From Paludibacteraceae bacterium (GTDB taxonomy: Bacteria > Bacteroidota > Bacteroidia > Bacteroidales > Paludibacteraceae), in assembly GCA_017551675.1 (NCBI GenBank), contig JAFZLC010000010.1, forward strand, positions 54,618 through 118,617: 64,000 nucleotides of DNA. Direction: 5' to 3'. The position numbers and the translations under genes were made by a program. How positions within the stretch are numbered: the first letter of the stretch is position 1; each line of letters starts with the position of its first letter. Below are positions 34,762-41,496 of the stretch, piece by piece. The notes beneath the pieces are model-generated. The model was not told where the DNA came from and searched no databases. It worked only from the letters and a program-made list of their open reading frames with translations.

Positions 34762-35229
34762 TCATTTAAATGTTATTGAATATTTCGTATGTTTTATTTG
34801 ATCATATTGAAATGTGAGCGTCTCGGTTTCTGCCACCTTTTTCTTCTCACCTTCTTTTTTTACCATTTTGGTCACTTCCAATCCAAAAGTATCTGGTGTC
34901 ACATTCACCAACACACCTTCATACTTAGGTCCGTTTTTCACCTGCACCTCCACCTCTGAGCCTTCGTATTTCTGATACTGACGCAACACCTTGAACGGAG
35001 AGGTCAATCCTGCTGATCCTACCTCTAAATCAAAATCCTCCGCGTCACGATCCAACTGCGACTCTATGTGTCGAGATAACTCCACGCAATAATCCAACGG
35101 AACACTCTCATCTGAATCTACCTCCACCAATATGGAATTGTTCTTATCTACCACAACATCCACAATGAAATAGGGGCTTCCTTCTATATACGCTTCTACT
35201 ATCTCTCTTACTTTCTTCTGATCTATCAT
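34762..35229 (-). CDS. rimP: ribosome maturation factor RimP
   Basis: 155 aa from the ATG at 35229, beginning MIDQKKVREIVEAYIEG. This matches the family N-terminus better than an upstream TTG at 35247. RimP assists 30S assembly. The N-terminal alpha/beta domain contains DYCVELSRHIESQLDRD and the DFDLEVGSAGLTSPFK signature. The C-terminal SH3-like barrel is around YEGSEVEVQVKNGPKYEGVLV. Its stop is 1 base before the nusA start. It is the first gene of rimP-nusA-infB-cvpA. Confidence 0.95.
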   Translation of the reverse strand: MIDQKKVREIVEAYIEGSPYFIVDVVVDKNNSILVEVDSDESVPLDYCVELSRHIESQLDRDAEDFDLEVGSAGLTSPFKVLRQYQKYEGSEVEVQVKNGPKYEGVLVNVTPDTFGLEVTKMVKKEGEKKKVAETETLTFQYDQIKHTKYSITFK

Positions 35230-35234
35230 GACCT

Positions 35235-35288
35235 TCACTTTTGACAATAAAAAGGGGGACTAAAATAGTCCCCTCCACAGATTTTCAT
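35235..35288 (-). CDS. possible 17-aa leader peptide upstream of rimP
   Basis: ATG at 35288 opens MKICGGDYFSPPFYCQK, ending 5 bases before the rimP ATG and covering the terminator-like hairpin. The predicted transcription start is at about the same place as its ATG, so it would be leaderless. It may be chance; it is listed because translation across the hairpin would be a natural way to control it. Confidence 0.25.
   Translation of the reverse strand: MKICGGDYFSPPFYCQK
35249..35274 (-). terminator. terminator-like hairpin (attenuator) in the rimP leader
   Basis: On the minus strand: stem GGGGACTA / TAGTCCCC with a 3-base loop, extendable by a G-T pair, followed at once by five T. It lies between the rimP promoter and the rimP ATG (20 bases away). 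No minus-strand gene ends before it, so it is not a normal end-of-gene terminator. It fits transcription attenuation of rimP-nusA-infB. Confidence 0.7.
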
Positions 35289-35296
35289 CTTGTGCG

Positions 35297-35328
35297 CAAA
35301 GATATAACAAAAAATCCACAAAAACAAA
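35297..35328 (-). promoter_or_regulatory. promoter of rimP-nusA-infB-cvpA
   Basis: Minus-strand TTTG at 35328-35325 and TATCTTTG at 35304-35297 with a 20-base spacer, a perfect match to the consensus. The predicted start is near 35290, about 60 bases before the rimP ATG. Confidence 0.82.
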
Positions 35329-35382
35329 CCGTTTGGCGATTTTTGTAAAGAAAATGGAAGAATTAACCTTGTCACGCCAAAC

Positions 35383-35421
35383 TTATTTCGTACATTAGCG
35401 AAATAAAATTGTTTATTTCGC
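35383..35421. repeat. three-arm overlapping inverted repeat
   Basis: TTATTTCG (35383-35390), CGAAATAA (35399-35406) and TTATTTCG (35413-35420). The middle arm can pair with either outer arm. The second pairing is longer and exact: GCGAAATAAA / TTTATTTCGC with a 4-base loop (35398-35421). It sits 15 bases upstream of the ATG at 35436 in the rimP/unknown divergent region. It could be an operator or a switchable RNA hairpin. Confidence 0.6.
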
Positions 35422-35435
35422 ATACGTATACGAAC

Positions 35436-36488
35436 ATGTGGGAGAAAGGAGAGAATTTGATCATCAGGAAGAATTTAGCATCACCGAGCTATCGTTTTAT
35501 GCTAATTGCTGCAGGTGCTGGTGTCCTTTTTTTATCTTTTTGCATATACAAAATAGTTGTGGCATTCAACTCCTCTTCCTCCTCTTTGGGAAACGGAAAT
35601 GAGATTTATCATTTTGCGATAGGAATCGTTATAGGATGCGTATGCCTTTATTTTACTTACTTCTCTGACAAGAAGGGTATCATTATTGGTAAAGAGGGCA
35701 TAAAAGTAGAGAAAGAGGGTATCTCCTACCCTTGGGATAAGGTGACTGAGGCTTATTTCGGAGCCGAGGATGTCACCCCCGAACAAGAAGAGATCGAAGA
35801 TTTCCAAAGGAGAATGCATTATGTCAATTATGCCAGAAAGAAGAAGCAGTCAAAATGGTATCTTCACGTATTGTATAGTGATGAAGGGAAGATCGTCCAC
35901 GACATGCACGATTTGAGCCGCTATCTCTACGACAGCGATGAAATAACGAAAGCAATTGAATATTGGAGTGGTAGAGACAATGCCGTCGAAGAGGATTGCG
36001 AAGAAGAGAAACGTATCGGTCAACCGGAGAAAGAAGAGCCCGCAAAGGAAGAAGAGAAAATACCGGAAAGGATCGCAACTGTCATGCAACTTTTCAAAGA
36101 TGCTAAAGACATGGCAACGTTCATCTTTGGTTTGGTCCTTATACTATTATTCATAATAATACCTCTATTGGTGCGATTTCTTCTATCGGGATGCGACCAT
36201 TCTTTATTAAAAGAACCATTTCCAAGTTATACCGTGGATTTGTTCATAATAGGCGTCCCCATACTTCTCAGCATGAGAATGGGGTTGAAGGTGTTAATTA
36301 GCGAAAGGGAAGATGTCAAACAGAGTGAAGAAGCGAAAGCCTTAAGTCAAGAAGAGTATGAGGAATGCTCACGAATATCAAAAATATTCAGTCCCATCAC
36401 GCTAACCATAATCAACATTCTTCTTCTCTTTTTAACAGTAATTTTTCTATGCGCAGTATTCTATATGTATATACACAAGATTATCTAA
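35436..36488 (+). CDS. unknown membrane protein with a central soluble domain
   Basis: 350 aa from the ATG at 35436; an upstream TTG lies inside the inverted repeat. I do not recognise the family. Two N-terminal membrane segments (about 22-40 and 58-75) are followed by a soluble part. That part starts with a strand-rich stretch like a bacterial PH-type domain (GIIIGKEGIKVEKEGISYPWDKVTEAYFG) and has a very charged linker rich in Glu/Lys (about 180-215). Three more membrane segments follow (about 228-252, 268-285 and 325-348). The gene is single, with promoter unclear and the inverted repeat directly upstream. It is convergent with the hydrolase at 36523. Confidence 0.65.
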   Translation: MWEKGENLIIRKNLASPSYRFMLIAAGAGVLFLSFCIYKIVVAFNSSSSSLGNGNEIYHFAIGIVIGCVCLYFTYFSDKKGIIIGKEGIKVEKEGISYPWDKVTEAYFGAEDVTPEQEEIEDFQRRMHYVNYARKKKQSKWYLHVLYSDEGKIVHDMHDLSRYLYDSDEITKAIEYWSGRDNAVEEDCEEEKRIGQPEKEEPAKEEEKIPERIATVMQLFKDAKDMATFIFGLVLILLFIIIPLLVRFLLSGCDHSLLKEPFPSYTVDLFIIGVPILLSMRMGLKVLISEREDVKQSEEAKALSQEEYEECSRISKIFSPITLTIINILLLFLTVIFLCAVFYMYIHKII

Positions 36489-36522
36489 AGATGCGAATAG
36501 ATAGAATAAAAGCTACAATACC

Positions 36523-37086
36523 TTATAGAGAAAGGATAGCTGGCACCACAAAGTCACGCACAACATCATCCGTAGGATAATGACCACCTGGCATAAACAC
36601 CCTGTTGGAATAGTGTTTAGCAAAACGATGAGCTGACAATCTCGTCATGATATCTGATTTGCCAAAAACGCCCACTGTCAAGCGAAGCTCCTCTTCCGTC
36701 AGATTATCGTATTGCTTGTGTTCCATCTCTTTATAAGTCTGACACATACTCTTATCTATGTGCCAAATCTGATTTCCATCGTTTCGTTGTTCCTTATAGT
36801 GATTGTCGCCCTGAAACAGATACATGTACGTCATTCCCAAACTAGGGTTGATAAGCACTTTACGTCTGCCTCTATACTTCTGTGCCATAAAGCCACCCAA
36901 GCTATGTCCGACGATGACATCCACGTCGTGAGTGGCAAGAAACTCATCAATCTGAGGGAATGCCACAGCGGGGTTGACTGACAAATCGGGCGCCCACACA
37001 GTAGCGTCAGGGATATGTTTACGTATAGATGCAGCTATCGGAGATTCATGGCTTGAAGCCATTCCGTGTAAAAAAAGAATATTCAT
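36523..37086 (-). CDS. small alpha/beta hydrolase (YqiA/RBBP9-like)
   Basis: 187-aa cytosolic serine hydrolase. It begins MNILFLHGMASSHESP, with the oxyanion HGMASS. The nucleophile elbow is GHSLGG (DVIVGHSLGGFMAQKY, near residue 62). The likely acid is the Asp in VFGKSDIMT, and the catalytic His is in PGGHYPTDD near the end. The pattern resembles YqiA-type esterases that act on small acyl or CoA-like esters; the substrate is unknown. It lies 15 bases after the Lrp-type regulator gene, so they form a pair. Confidence 0.8.
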   Translation of the reverse strand: MNILFLHGMASSHESPIAASIRKHIPDATVWAPDLSVNPAVAFPQIDEFLATHDVDVIVGHSLGGFMAQKYRGRRKVLINPSLGMTYMYLFQGDNHYKEQRNDGNQIWHIDKSMCQTYKEMEHKQYDNLTEEELRLTVGVFGKSDIMTRLSAHRFAKHYSNRVFMPGGHYPTDDVVRDFVVPAILSL

Positions 37087-37101
37087 AAAAATATCTAAAA
37101 C

Positions 37102-37560
37102 TTACAATGAGATAGGCAATTCACGCTTGATACTCTGTTCCAAACAGATAAGCGTCTCCGTGGCAGATACACCCTTTATACTCTGTATCTTTCCATTCAA
37201 CAACTGCATTAGATGCTCATTATCTCTTGCATACAACTTGATCATCATGGTATACGGACCTGTTGTGAAGTGACACTCCACGATCTCAGGAATTTTCTCC
37301 AATTCCGGCACCACTTCGGAGTACATGGAACCTTTCTCCAGTTTTATTCCGATGTAAGTACATGTCTGATATCCTAAAATCTTTGGATTAACATGATAAC
37401 CTGATCCGATAATCACACCCAAGTCGAACAAGTGCTGAACACGTTGGTGGATAGCAGCTCTTGAGACACCACATTCTACAGCTACATCTTTGAATGGTAT
37501 ACGTGCATTTTTCGTAATAATCATTAGGATATCTCTATCCAAATCATCTATCTTATCCAT
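37102..37560 (-). CDS. Lrp/AsnC family transcriptional regulator
   Basis: 152 aa. The N-terminal winged helix-turn-helix is DDLDRDILMIITKNARIPFKDVAVECGVSRAAIHQRVQHL, and the C-terminal RAM ligand-binding domain is at about 70-140 (TCTYIGIKLEKGSMYSEVVPELEKIPEIVECHFTTGPYTMMIKLYARDNEHLMQLL). Such proteins form octamers that sense amino acids. It probably regulates its own gene and the adjoining hydrolase. Its leader carries a half copy of the interspersed hairpin. Confidence 0.92.
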   Translation of the reverse strand: MDKIDDLDRDILMIITKNARIPFKDVAVECGVSRAAIHQRVQHLFDLGVIIGSGYHVNPKILGYQTCTYIGIKLEKGSMYSEVVPELEKIPEIVECHFTTGPYTMMIKLYARDNEHLMQLLNGKIQSIKGVSATETLICLEQSIKRELPISL

Positions 37561-37587
37561 ATTCCCTTTTTGTTATTTTGTTTAAAT

Positions 37588-37608
37588 GGTGGAATTAAGA
37601 ACTCACTT
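37588..37608 (-). repeat. interspersed hairpin, half copy in the Lrp-gene leader
   Basis: Minus-strand AAGTGAGTTCTTAATTCCAC followed by CATTTAAA. It is the same unit as those at 4063, 13015 and 39350. It starts very close to the expected transcription start, so the mRNA 5' end would be structured. Confidence 0.5.
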
Positions 37609-37620
37609 TACATTTTGCAA

Positions 37621-37628
37621 CAAAGATA
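37621..37628 (-). promoter_or_regulatory. candidate -7 element for the Lrp/AsnC gene
   Basis: Minus-strand TATCTTTG about 65 bases before the ATG at 37560. No convincing TTTG was found at the -33 position. Confidence 0.45.
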
Positions 37629-37699
37629 GGGAGATATTTTCATATTCACCTAATTTCCATTACAAAAAAGAAAGAACTTCTCTTTCGAATTTGACATTA

Positions 37700-37739
37700 T
37701 GACAAAATCGGAGGGTGCAGTAAGCCGCACCCTCCGATT
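37700..37739 (-). terminator. terminator after the FKBP gene cluster
   Basis: Stem AATCGGAGGGTGC / GCACCCTCCGATT with an 8-base loop (37706-37739). On the minus strand the stem is followed by TTTTGTC. It lies 20 bases after the stop codon of the FKBP gene at 37759 and closes that operon. Confidence 0.82.
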
Positions 37740-37758
37740 GAATTAATTATTATATTAC

Positions 37759-38478
37759 TTATTCTTTTGCAGGTGCAGGTTGGATACCCAACAACTCTAC
37801 TTCAAAGTATAGTGTAGAACCAGGTTCTATCACGTTGCCCATACCCATATCACCGTAAGCCAAATCAGATGGAATCCATACTTCATATTTAGATCCAACA
37901 GGCATCATTTGAAGGATTTGAGACCATCCTTTTATCACACCCATCAAATTGAATGTAACTGGTTCACGACCAATTGTAGAATCGAAAACTCTTCCATTCA
38001 AAAGTTTACCTACATAATTTACCTTTACAACATCATCCTCTTTAGGCTTTTGACCTGAACCTTGTTTGATGATTCTATATTGCAAACCGTTTTCAAGTGT
38101 GATAACGCCTTCGTTAGCACCGTTACTTTTCAACACACTATCAGAATACAATTTATTTTTAGCAGCAATCTCTTTTTTTGCTTTCATTTGGATTTTTGTA
38201 AAGTATGCAGTCAATACTTCTTGCGTTTGTTCCTCTGTCAAAAGTAGGTTTGCAGAATCTCCTTTATAAGAAGCCTCAAATGCTGCGTTTAAAACCTCCA
38301 CGTTAAAAGTATCAACACCAGGAACACTTTTTAATTGGATACCGTTGCTCATACCAATAGCGTAGCTTACTGAATCCATTTCCGAATTCAACTCAATTTT
38401 ATTTTCTTTTTTAGGTGCACAAGAAATCACCAATAAAGATGTAGCCACTGAAGCTGCTACGATGAATAATTTTCTCAT
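37759..38478 (-). CDS. FKBP-type prolyl isomerase, lipoprotein
   Basis: 239 aa. The N-terminus MRKLFIVAASVATSLLVISCAPKK is a lipoprotein signal with lipobox Cys20. An FKBP-N dimerisation domain (about 30-125) and an FKBP-C catalytic domain (about 135-235) follow, the latter with VKVNYVGKLLNGRVFDST, VIKGWSQILQMMPVGSKYEVWIPSDLAYG and STLYFEVELL. It would act as a periplasmic or outer-membrane-anchored folding helper, like Mip or FkpA. It is the last of three consecutive FKBP genes. Confidence 0.92.
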   Translation of the reverse strand: MRKLFIVAASVATSLLVISCAPKKENKIELNSEMDSVSYAIGMSNGIQLKSVPGVDTFNVEVLNAAFEASYKGDSANLLLTEEQTQEVLTAYFTKIQMKAKKEIAAKNKLYSDSVLKSNGANEGVITLENGLQYRIIKQGSGQKPKEDDVVKVNYVGKLLNGRVFDSTIGREPVTFNLMGVIKGWSQILQMMPVGSKYEVWIPSDLAYGDMGMGNVIEPGSTLYFEVELLGIQPAPAKE

Positions 38479-38504
38479 TTTTTTGTTTTTAGTTTAATAT
38501 CTAT

Positions 38505-39266
38505 TTATCTTTCTATTCTCTGATATGCGGGGAACTGAAATTTTGCTCCGTTTGAAGCTGGAGCCATTTGAGCTTTAGCCACATCCAATAATTCCACCTC
38601 GAAAATCAATACTGAATAAGGAGGGATGGAACCTGCTCCACGAGCGCCATATCCCAATTCTTGTGGGATGTAGAACTTATATTTAGATCCAGAGCGCATG
38701 AGTTGCAAGCCTTCTGTCCAGCCTGGGATCACTTTACCCAATTCAAACACTACAGGTTCTTTGGAACTATCAAACTCAGTGCCATCCGTCAAGGTTCCTT
38801 TGTAGTTAACCTTCACCTTGTCATTTTGAGTAGGTCTGATACCATTTCCTTCCTTGATCACCTCATATTGAAGACCACTAGCAGTCACCTTCACATTTGG
38901 ATTCTTCTTATTCTCATCCAAGAACAACTTGCCTTTCGCCTTTGTCTTCTCAATCTCTATCTCTTGCGCAGCACGCAGATAGTTTTGAATGAGATCACCC
39001 GTTTGATTCTGTTTGATAGCTAATGTGGTGGTATCATTAGTAAAGACTTTAGAGAATGCCTCAAACAAGATTGTCTCATTGAATGGTCCACCTGGCAAAT
39101 GAGAGATGTTCTCACGAACACTCTTGGCAAATTCCATGCCCATTGCATAACTAACGGAATCTTTGGCACTGGTCAGTTTTGTCTGAGCCGCCGACTTTGA
39201 TGGTTTAGCCTCAACCATAGACACTGAGAAGGCTGTGGCCAATAATAAGAATCCTATTTTCTTCAT
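38505..39266 (-). CDS. FKBP-type prolyl isomerase, exported
   Basis: 253 aa. The signal peptide MKKIGFLLLATAFSVSMVEA lacks a lipobox, so the protein is probably soluble in the periplasm. The FKBP-N domain covers about 35-130 and the FKBP-C domain about 140-230 (VKVNYKGTLTDGTEFDSSKEPVVFELGKVIPGWTEGLQLMRSGSKYKFYIPQELGYG). It ends in a 25-residue extension (QMAPASNGAKFQFPAYQRIER) not seen in the other two copies. A full interspersed repeat lies between it and the upstream FKBP gene. Confidence 0.92.
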   Translation of the reverse strand: MKKIGFLLLATAFSVSMVEAKPSKSAAQTKLTSAKDSVSYAMGMEFAKSVRENISHLPGGPFNETILFEAFSKVFTNDTTTLAIKQNQTGDLIQNYLRAAQEIEIEKTKAKGKLFLDENKKNPNVKVTASGLQYEVIKEGNGIRPTQNDKVKVNYKGTLTDGTEFDSSKEPVVFELGKVIPGWTEGLQLMRSGSKYKFYIPQELGYGARGAGSIPPYSVLIFEVELLDVAKAQMAPASNGAKFQFPAYQRIER

Positions 39267-39281
39267 ATTGAATTTGTATTT

Positions 39282-39350
39282 TGGTGGGTTCTACAAATTC
39301 ATTAACCCACAGTTACTATTATAAAACGGTGATTTTATAAAAACTCACCT
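39282..39350 (-). repeat. interspersed inverted-repeat element, copy 2 (between two FKBP genes)
   Basis: 69-bp element. Minus-strand left end AGGTGAGTTTTTATAAAATC, inner GTGGGTT/AACCCAC stem, and right end (plus strand) TGGTGGGTTCTACAAATTCA. It is homologous to 4063-4140 over its whole length. The stems are kept despite base changes (TCATC/TCACC; GACCCAC/AACCCAC). Confidence 0.7.
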
Positions 39351-39354
39351 TTTG

Positions 39355-39942
39355 TTACTTAACGATTTCAAGTAATTCAACATCAAATATCAATGCCTCG
39401 TTTGGTCCGATCACATCACCTGCACCATGAACACCATAAGCGAGTTCAGATGGAATATACAATCTCCATTTTGAACCAACTGGCATCAACTGTAGAGCCT
39501 CAACCCATCCTGATATCACCTGGTTAACAGGGAAATCAGCTGGTGCGTTTCTCTTATATGAACTGTCAAAAACTCTACCCTCTATCAAACGTCCTTCATA
39601 ATGGCAACGTACTGTATCCGTTTCCAATGGTTTTGCACCATTACCTTGTTTGATAATCTCATATTGCAAACCACTCGCCGTTGTAATCACCTCAGCTCTT
39701 TTCTTGTTTTCACTCAAAAAGGCTTCGCCCTTCTTCTTGTTCTGTTCATCAGCTTTCTGTTGCAACTCGGCAAAATAATTGTTTAAAAGATTCTTTGCCT
39801 CTTCTGATGTCATGGATGTAGGTTGTTGATTGTATACCTCTGATACAGCCTTCATAAACTCATCCATATTTAAATTCTCAAAGCCTGAAGCCTTAAGATT
39901 GTTGGCCATTGATAGACCTAAAGCATAACTAATTTTATCCAT
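39355..39942 (-). CDS. FKBP-type prolyl isomerase, cytoplasmic
   Basis: 195 aa, no signal peptide (MDKISYALGLSMANNLKAS). An FKBP-N helical domain (1-85) and an FKBP-C domain (about 95-193; VRCHYEGRLIEGRVFDSSY, VISGWVEALQLMPVGSKWRLYIPSELAYGVHGAG) are present. It is a paralogue of the two exported FKBPs downstream, first in the array and with its own promoter. It may be a cytosolic folding helper. Confidence 0.92.
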   Translation of the reverse strand: MDKISYALGLSMANNLKASGFENLNMDEFMKAVSEVYNQQPTSMTSEEAKNLLNNYFAELQQKADEQNKKKGEAFLSENKKRAEVITTASGLQYEIIKQGNGAKPLETDTVRCHYEGRLIEGRVFDSSYKRNAPADFPVNQVISGWVEALQLMPVGSKWRLYIPSELAYGVHGAGDVIGPNEALIFDVELLEIVK

Positions 39943-39962
39943 TCTTTTTTTATTTTACCCCA

Positions 39963-39995
39963 CAAAGGTAAAAGATTTTATCTTATAAACACAAA
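39963..39995 (-). promoter_or_regulatory. promoter of the FKBP operon
   Basis: Minus-strand TTTG at 39995-39992 and TACCTTTG at 39970-39963 with a 21-base spacer. It directs the three FKBP genes and lies back-to-back with the promoter of the DUF4268 gene. Confidence 0.75.
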
Positions 39996-40002
39996 AACTC
40001 GT

Positions 40003-40030
40003 CTTTTAATCAATAAAATAATTACCTTTG
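40003..40030 (+). promoter_or_regulatory. promoter of the DUF4268 gene and probably the polyene-like operon
   Basis: TACCTTTG at 40023-40030, a perfect -7 element, with a TTTT at about 40003-40006 in place of TTTG. The expected start lies about 12 bases before the ATG at 40049. Because the next gene follows at 34 bases, this may be the first promoter of the biosynthetic operon. Confidence 0.5.
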
Positions 40031-40048
40031 TGCAAAAAAAACTTAGAC

Positions 40049-40531
40049 ATGTACTCCAAAGAAGAGGTAAAACAGTTGAAAAGAGACTTCTGGAATGGCT
40101 TTGACTCCTTTTGCGAGAACTTGCCCCGCTTCAAATACAGAAAAAAGAAGTGGATTCTTTACAACACCAAAATTAAAGGTGTGGAACTTAAGTTCGACGC
40201 AAATCGTGAGGGTGCTTATGTCATTTTGGAATTCAACGATCATAACGAGGACAAACGGCTGAAGAAAATGGCCACCCTCGAAAAATACAGAGTCGTTTTT
40301 GACCAATACTTTGGAGATGCCATCTGGGAACTCAACTACGAGAAACCTTGCGGCACTATCGTGTCGAGGATCTATAAGTTTCAAGGCGGACTGGACATTC
40401 ACAGACGTGAACAATGGAATGAATTCTATCCATTCTTATCCAAAGAGATGTGTCACTTGGAACGTGCATTCAAAGAGATGAAAGAATTGCTGGAAGATGA
40501 TGACGAATCAACAACTGGCACTGAACTATAA
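40049..40531 (+). CDS. DUF4268 domain protein
   Basis: 160 aa from the ATG at 40049; the longer TTG frame would begin inside the promoter. The DUF4268 domain fills the protein: FWNGFDSFCENLPRFKYRKKKWILYNTKIKGVELKFDANREGAYVILEF, then RVVFDQYFGDAIWEL and the acidic C-terminus. The function of the domain is unknown; some members are linked to nuclease or methylase-associated proteins. It lies between the FKBP promoter and the acyltransferase gene and may be transcribed with the biosynthetic cluster. Confidence 0.8.
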   Translation: MYSKEEVKQLKRDFWNGFDSFCENLPRFKYRKKKWILYNTKIKGVELKFDANREGAYVILEFNDHNEDKRLKKMATLEKYRVVFDQYFGDAIWELNYEKPCGTIVSRIYKFQGGLDIHRREQWNEFYPFLSKEMCHLERAFKEMKELLEDDDESTTGTEL

Positions 40532-40565
40532 GGTAAACCACCTATAACATAAAACGGTTGCATAC

Positions 40566-41483
40566 GTGAAAGAGAAAGAAGAAAAAAAATGGGAAGGTAA
40601 AACTGGTGGTGGTCAGTTTGGACAACAGTTCCTGCTTCGTTTCCTGAAGCGGGTGGATGTTTGTTATCTCTACCCCATACTTTACCTAGTCATCCCTTTT
40701 TACCTTATTTTCGCTGCTAAGGGAAGAAACGCAATTTATCGCTATTTTAGAGATCAACACCAGTATTCTCGTTGGAAATCAACTTGGTGCACATACAAGA
40801 ACCATATTATTTTCGGAAAAATCGTTCTCGACAAATTCGCCCTTATGGCTGGCAACAAAGACCAATTCAAATTGCATTTCACAAGCAATTGCATCCGTGA
40901 GATGTTAGCCAAGGATGCCGGATTCATCATCGCGAGTGCTCACATGGGCAATCTGGAGTTGTCGGGATTAAGCATTCCTCATGGCAGAAAAAGGTTGAAC
41001 ACCATCATTTTCGGTGGTGAGAGAGCTGAATTTCAGAAGAAACGCAACGATGCGTTCGGAGAGATGGACATCAACCTCATCCCCGTTCGAGAGGATATGT
41101 CTCACCTCTTTGCCATCAAAGAGGCCATCGACAATAATGAAGTGGTGGTCATCCCTTGCGACAGAATCTATGGAAGTCCTAAGAGTGTCACCTGCCAACT
41201 ACTAAACGGAACGGCTCAACTGCCGTTGGGCGCATTCAGATTATCAGCTCAACTAGGTGTTCCCGTCTTCACCCTCTTCATCATGAAAGAGAAGGACAAC
41301 AGCTACACCGTATACGAAGGTGCCATCGACTCTCACGACGAACTCCCCAACTCCGTCCAACGTGCCGAAGCCATGGCTAAAGAGTTTGCCAAAAAGATGG
41401 AAGAGAAAATGATTGAATACCCTACTCAGTGGTTCAACTTTTTCCCTTATTGGAACGACAATAATAATATAAAAAAACAATAA
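40566..41483 (+). CDS. LpxL/HtrB-type lysophospholipid acyltransferase
   Basis: 305 aa, GTG start (no nearby ATG). An N-terminal basic stretch and membrane segment (about 35-52) precede the acyltransferase core with H-x4-E as AHMGNLEL near residue 122. PCDRIYG and LNGTAQLPLGAFRLSAQLGVPVFTLF are further LPLAT blocks. In aryl-polyene/flexirubin-type clusters such enzymes attach the polyketide-like acyl chain to a lipid carrier; that is an inference from context. It begins the dense plus-strand cluster, 13 bases before the methyltransferase. Confidence 0.85.
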   Translation: MKEKEEKKWEGKTGGGQFGQQFLLRFLKRVDVCYLYPILYLVIPFYLIFAAKGRNAIYRYFRDQHQYSRWKSTWCTYKNHIIFGKIVLDKFALMAGNKDQFKLHFTSNCIREMLAKDAGFIIASAHMGNLELSGLSIPHGRKRLNTIIFGGERAEFQKKRNDAFGEMDINLIPVREDMSHLFAIKEAIDNNEVVVIPCDRIYGSPKSVTCQLLNGTAQLPLGAFRLSAQLGVPVFTLFIMKEKDNSYTVYEGAIDSHDELPNSVQRAEAMAKEFAKKMEEKMIEYPTQWFNFFPYWNDNNNIKKQ

Positions 41484-41496
41484 AACACAAGCAGAA

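Noticed and set aside
35409..35435. TTG-initiated extension of the unknown membrane protein
   Set aside because: The added codons lie in the inverted repeat, and the ATG at 35436 is a better start.
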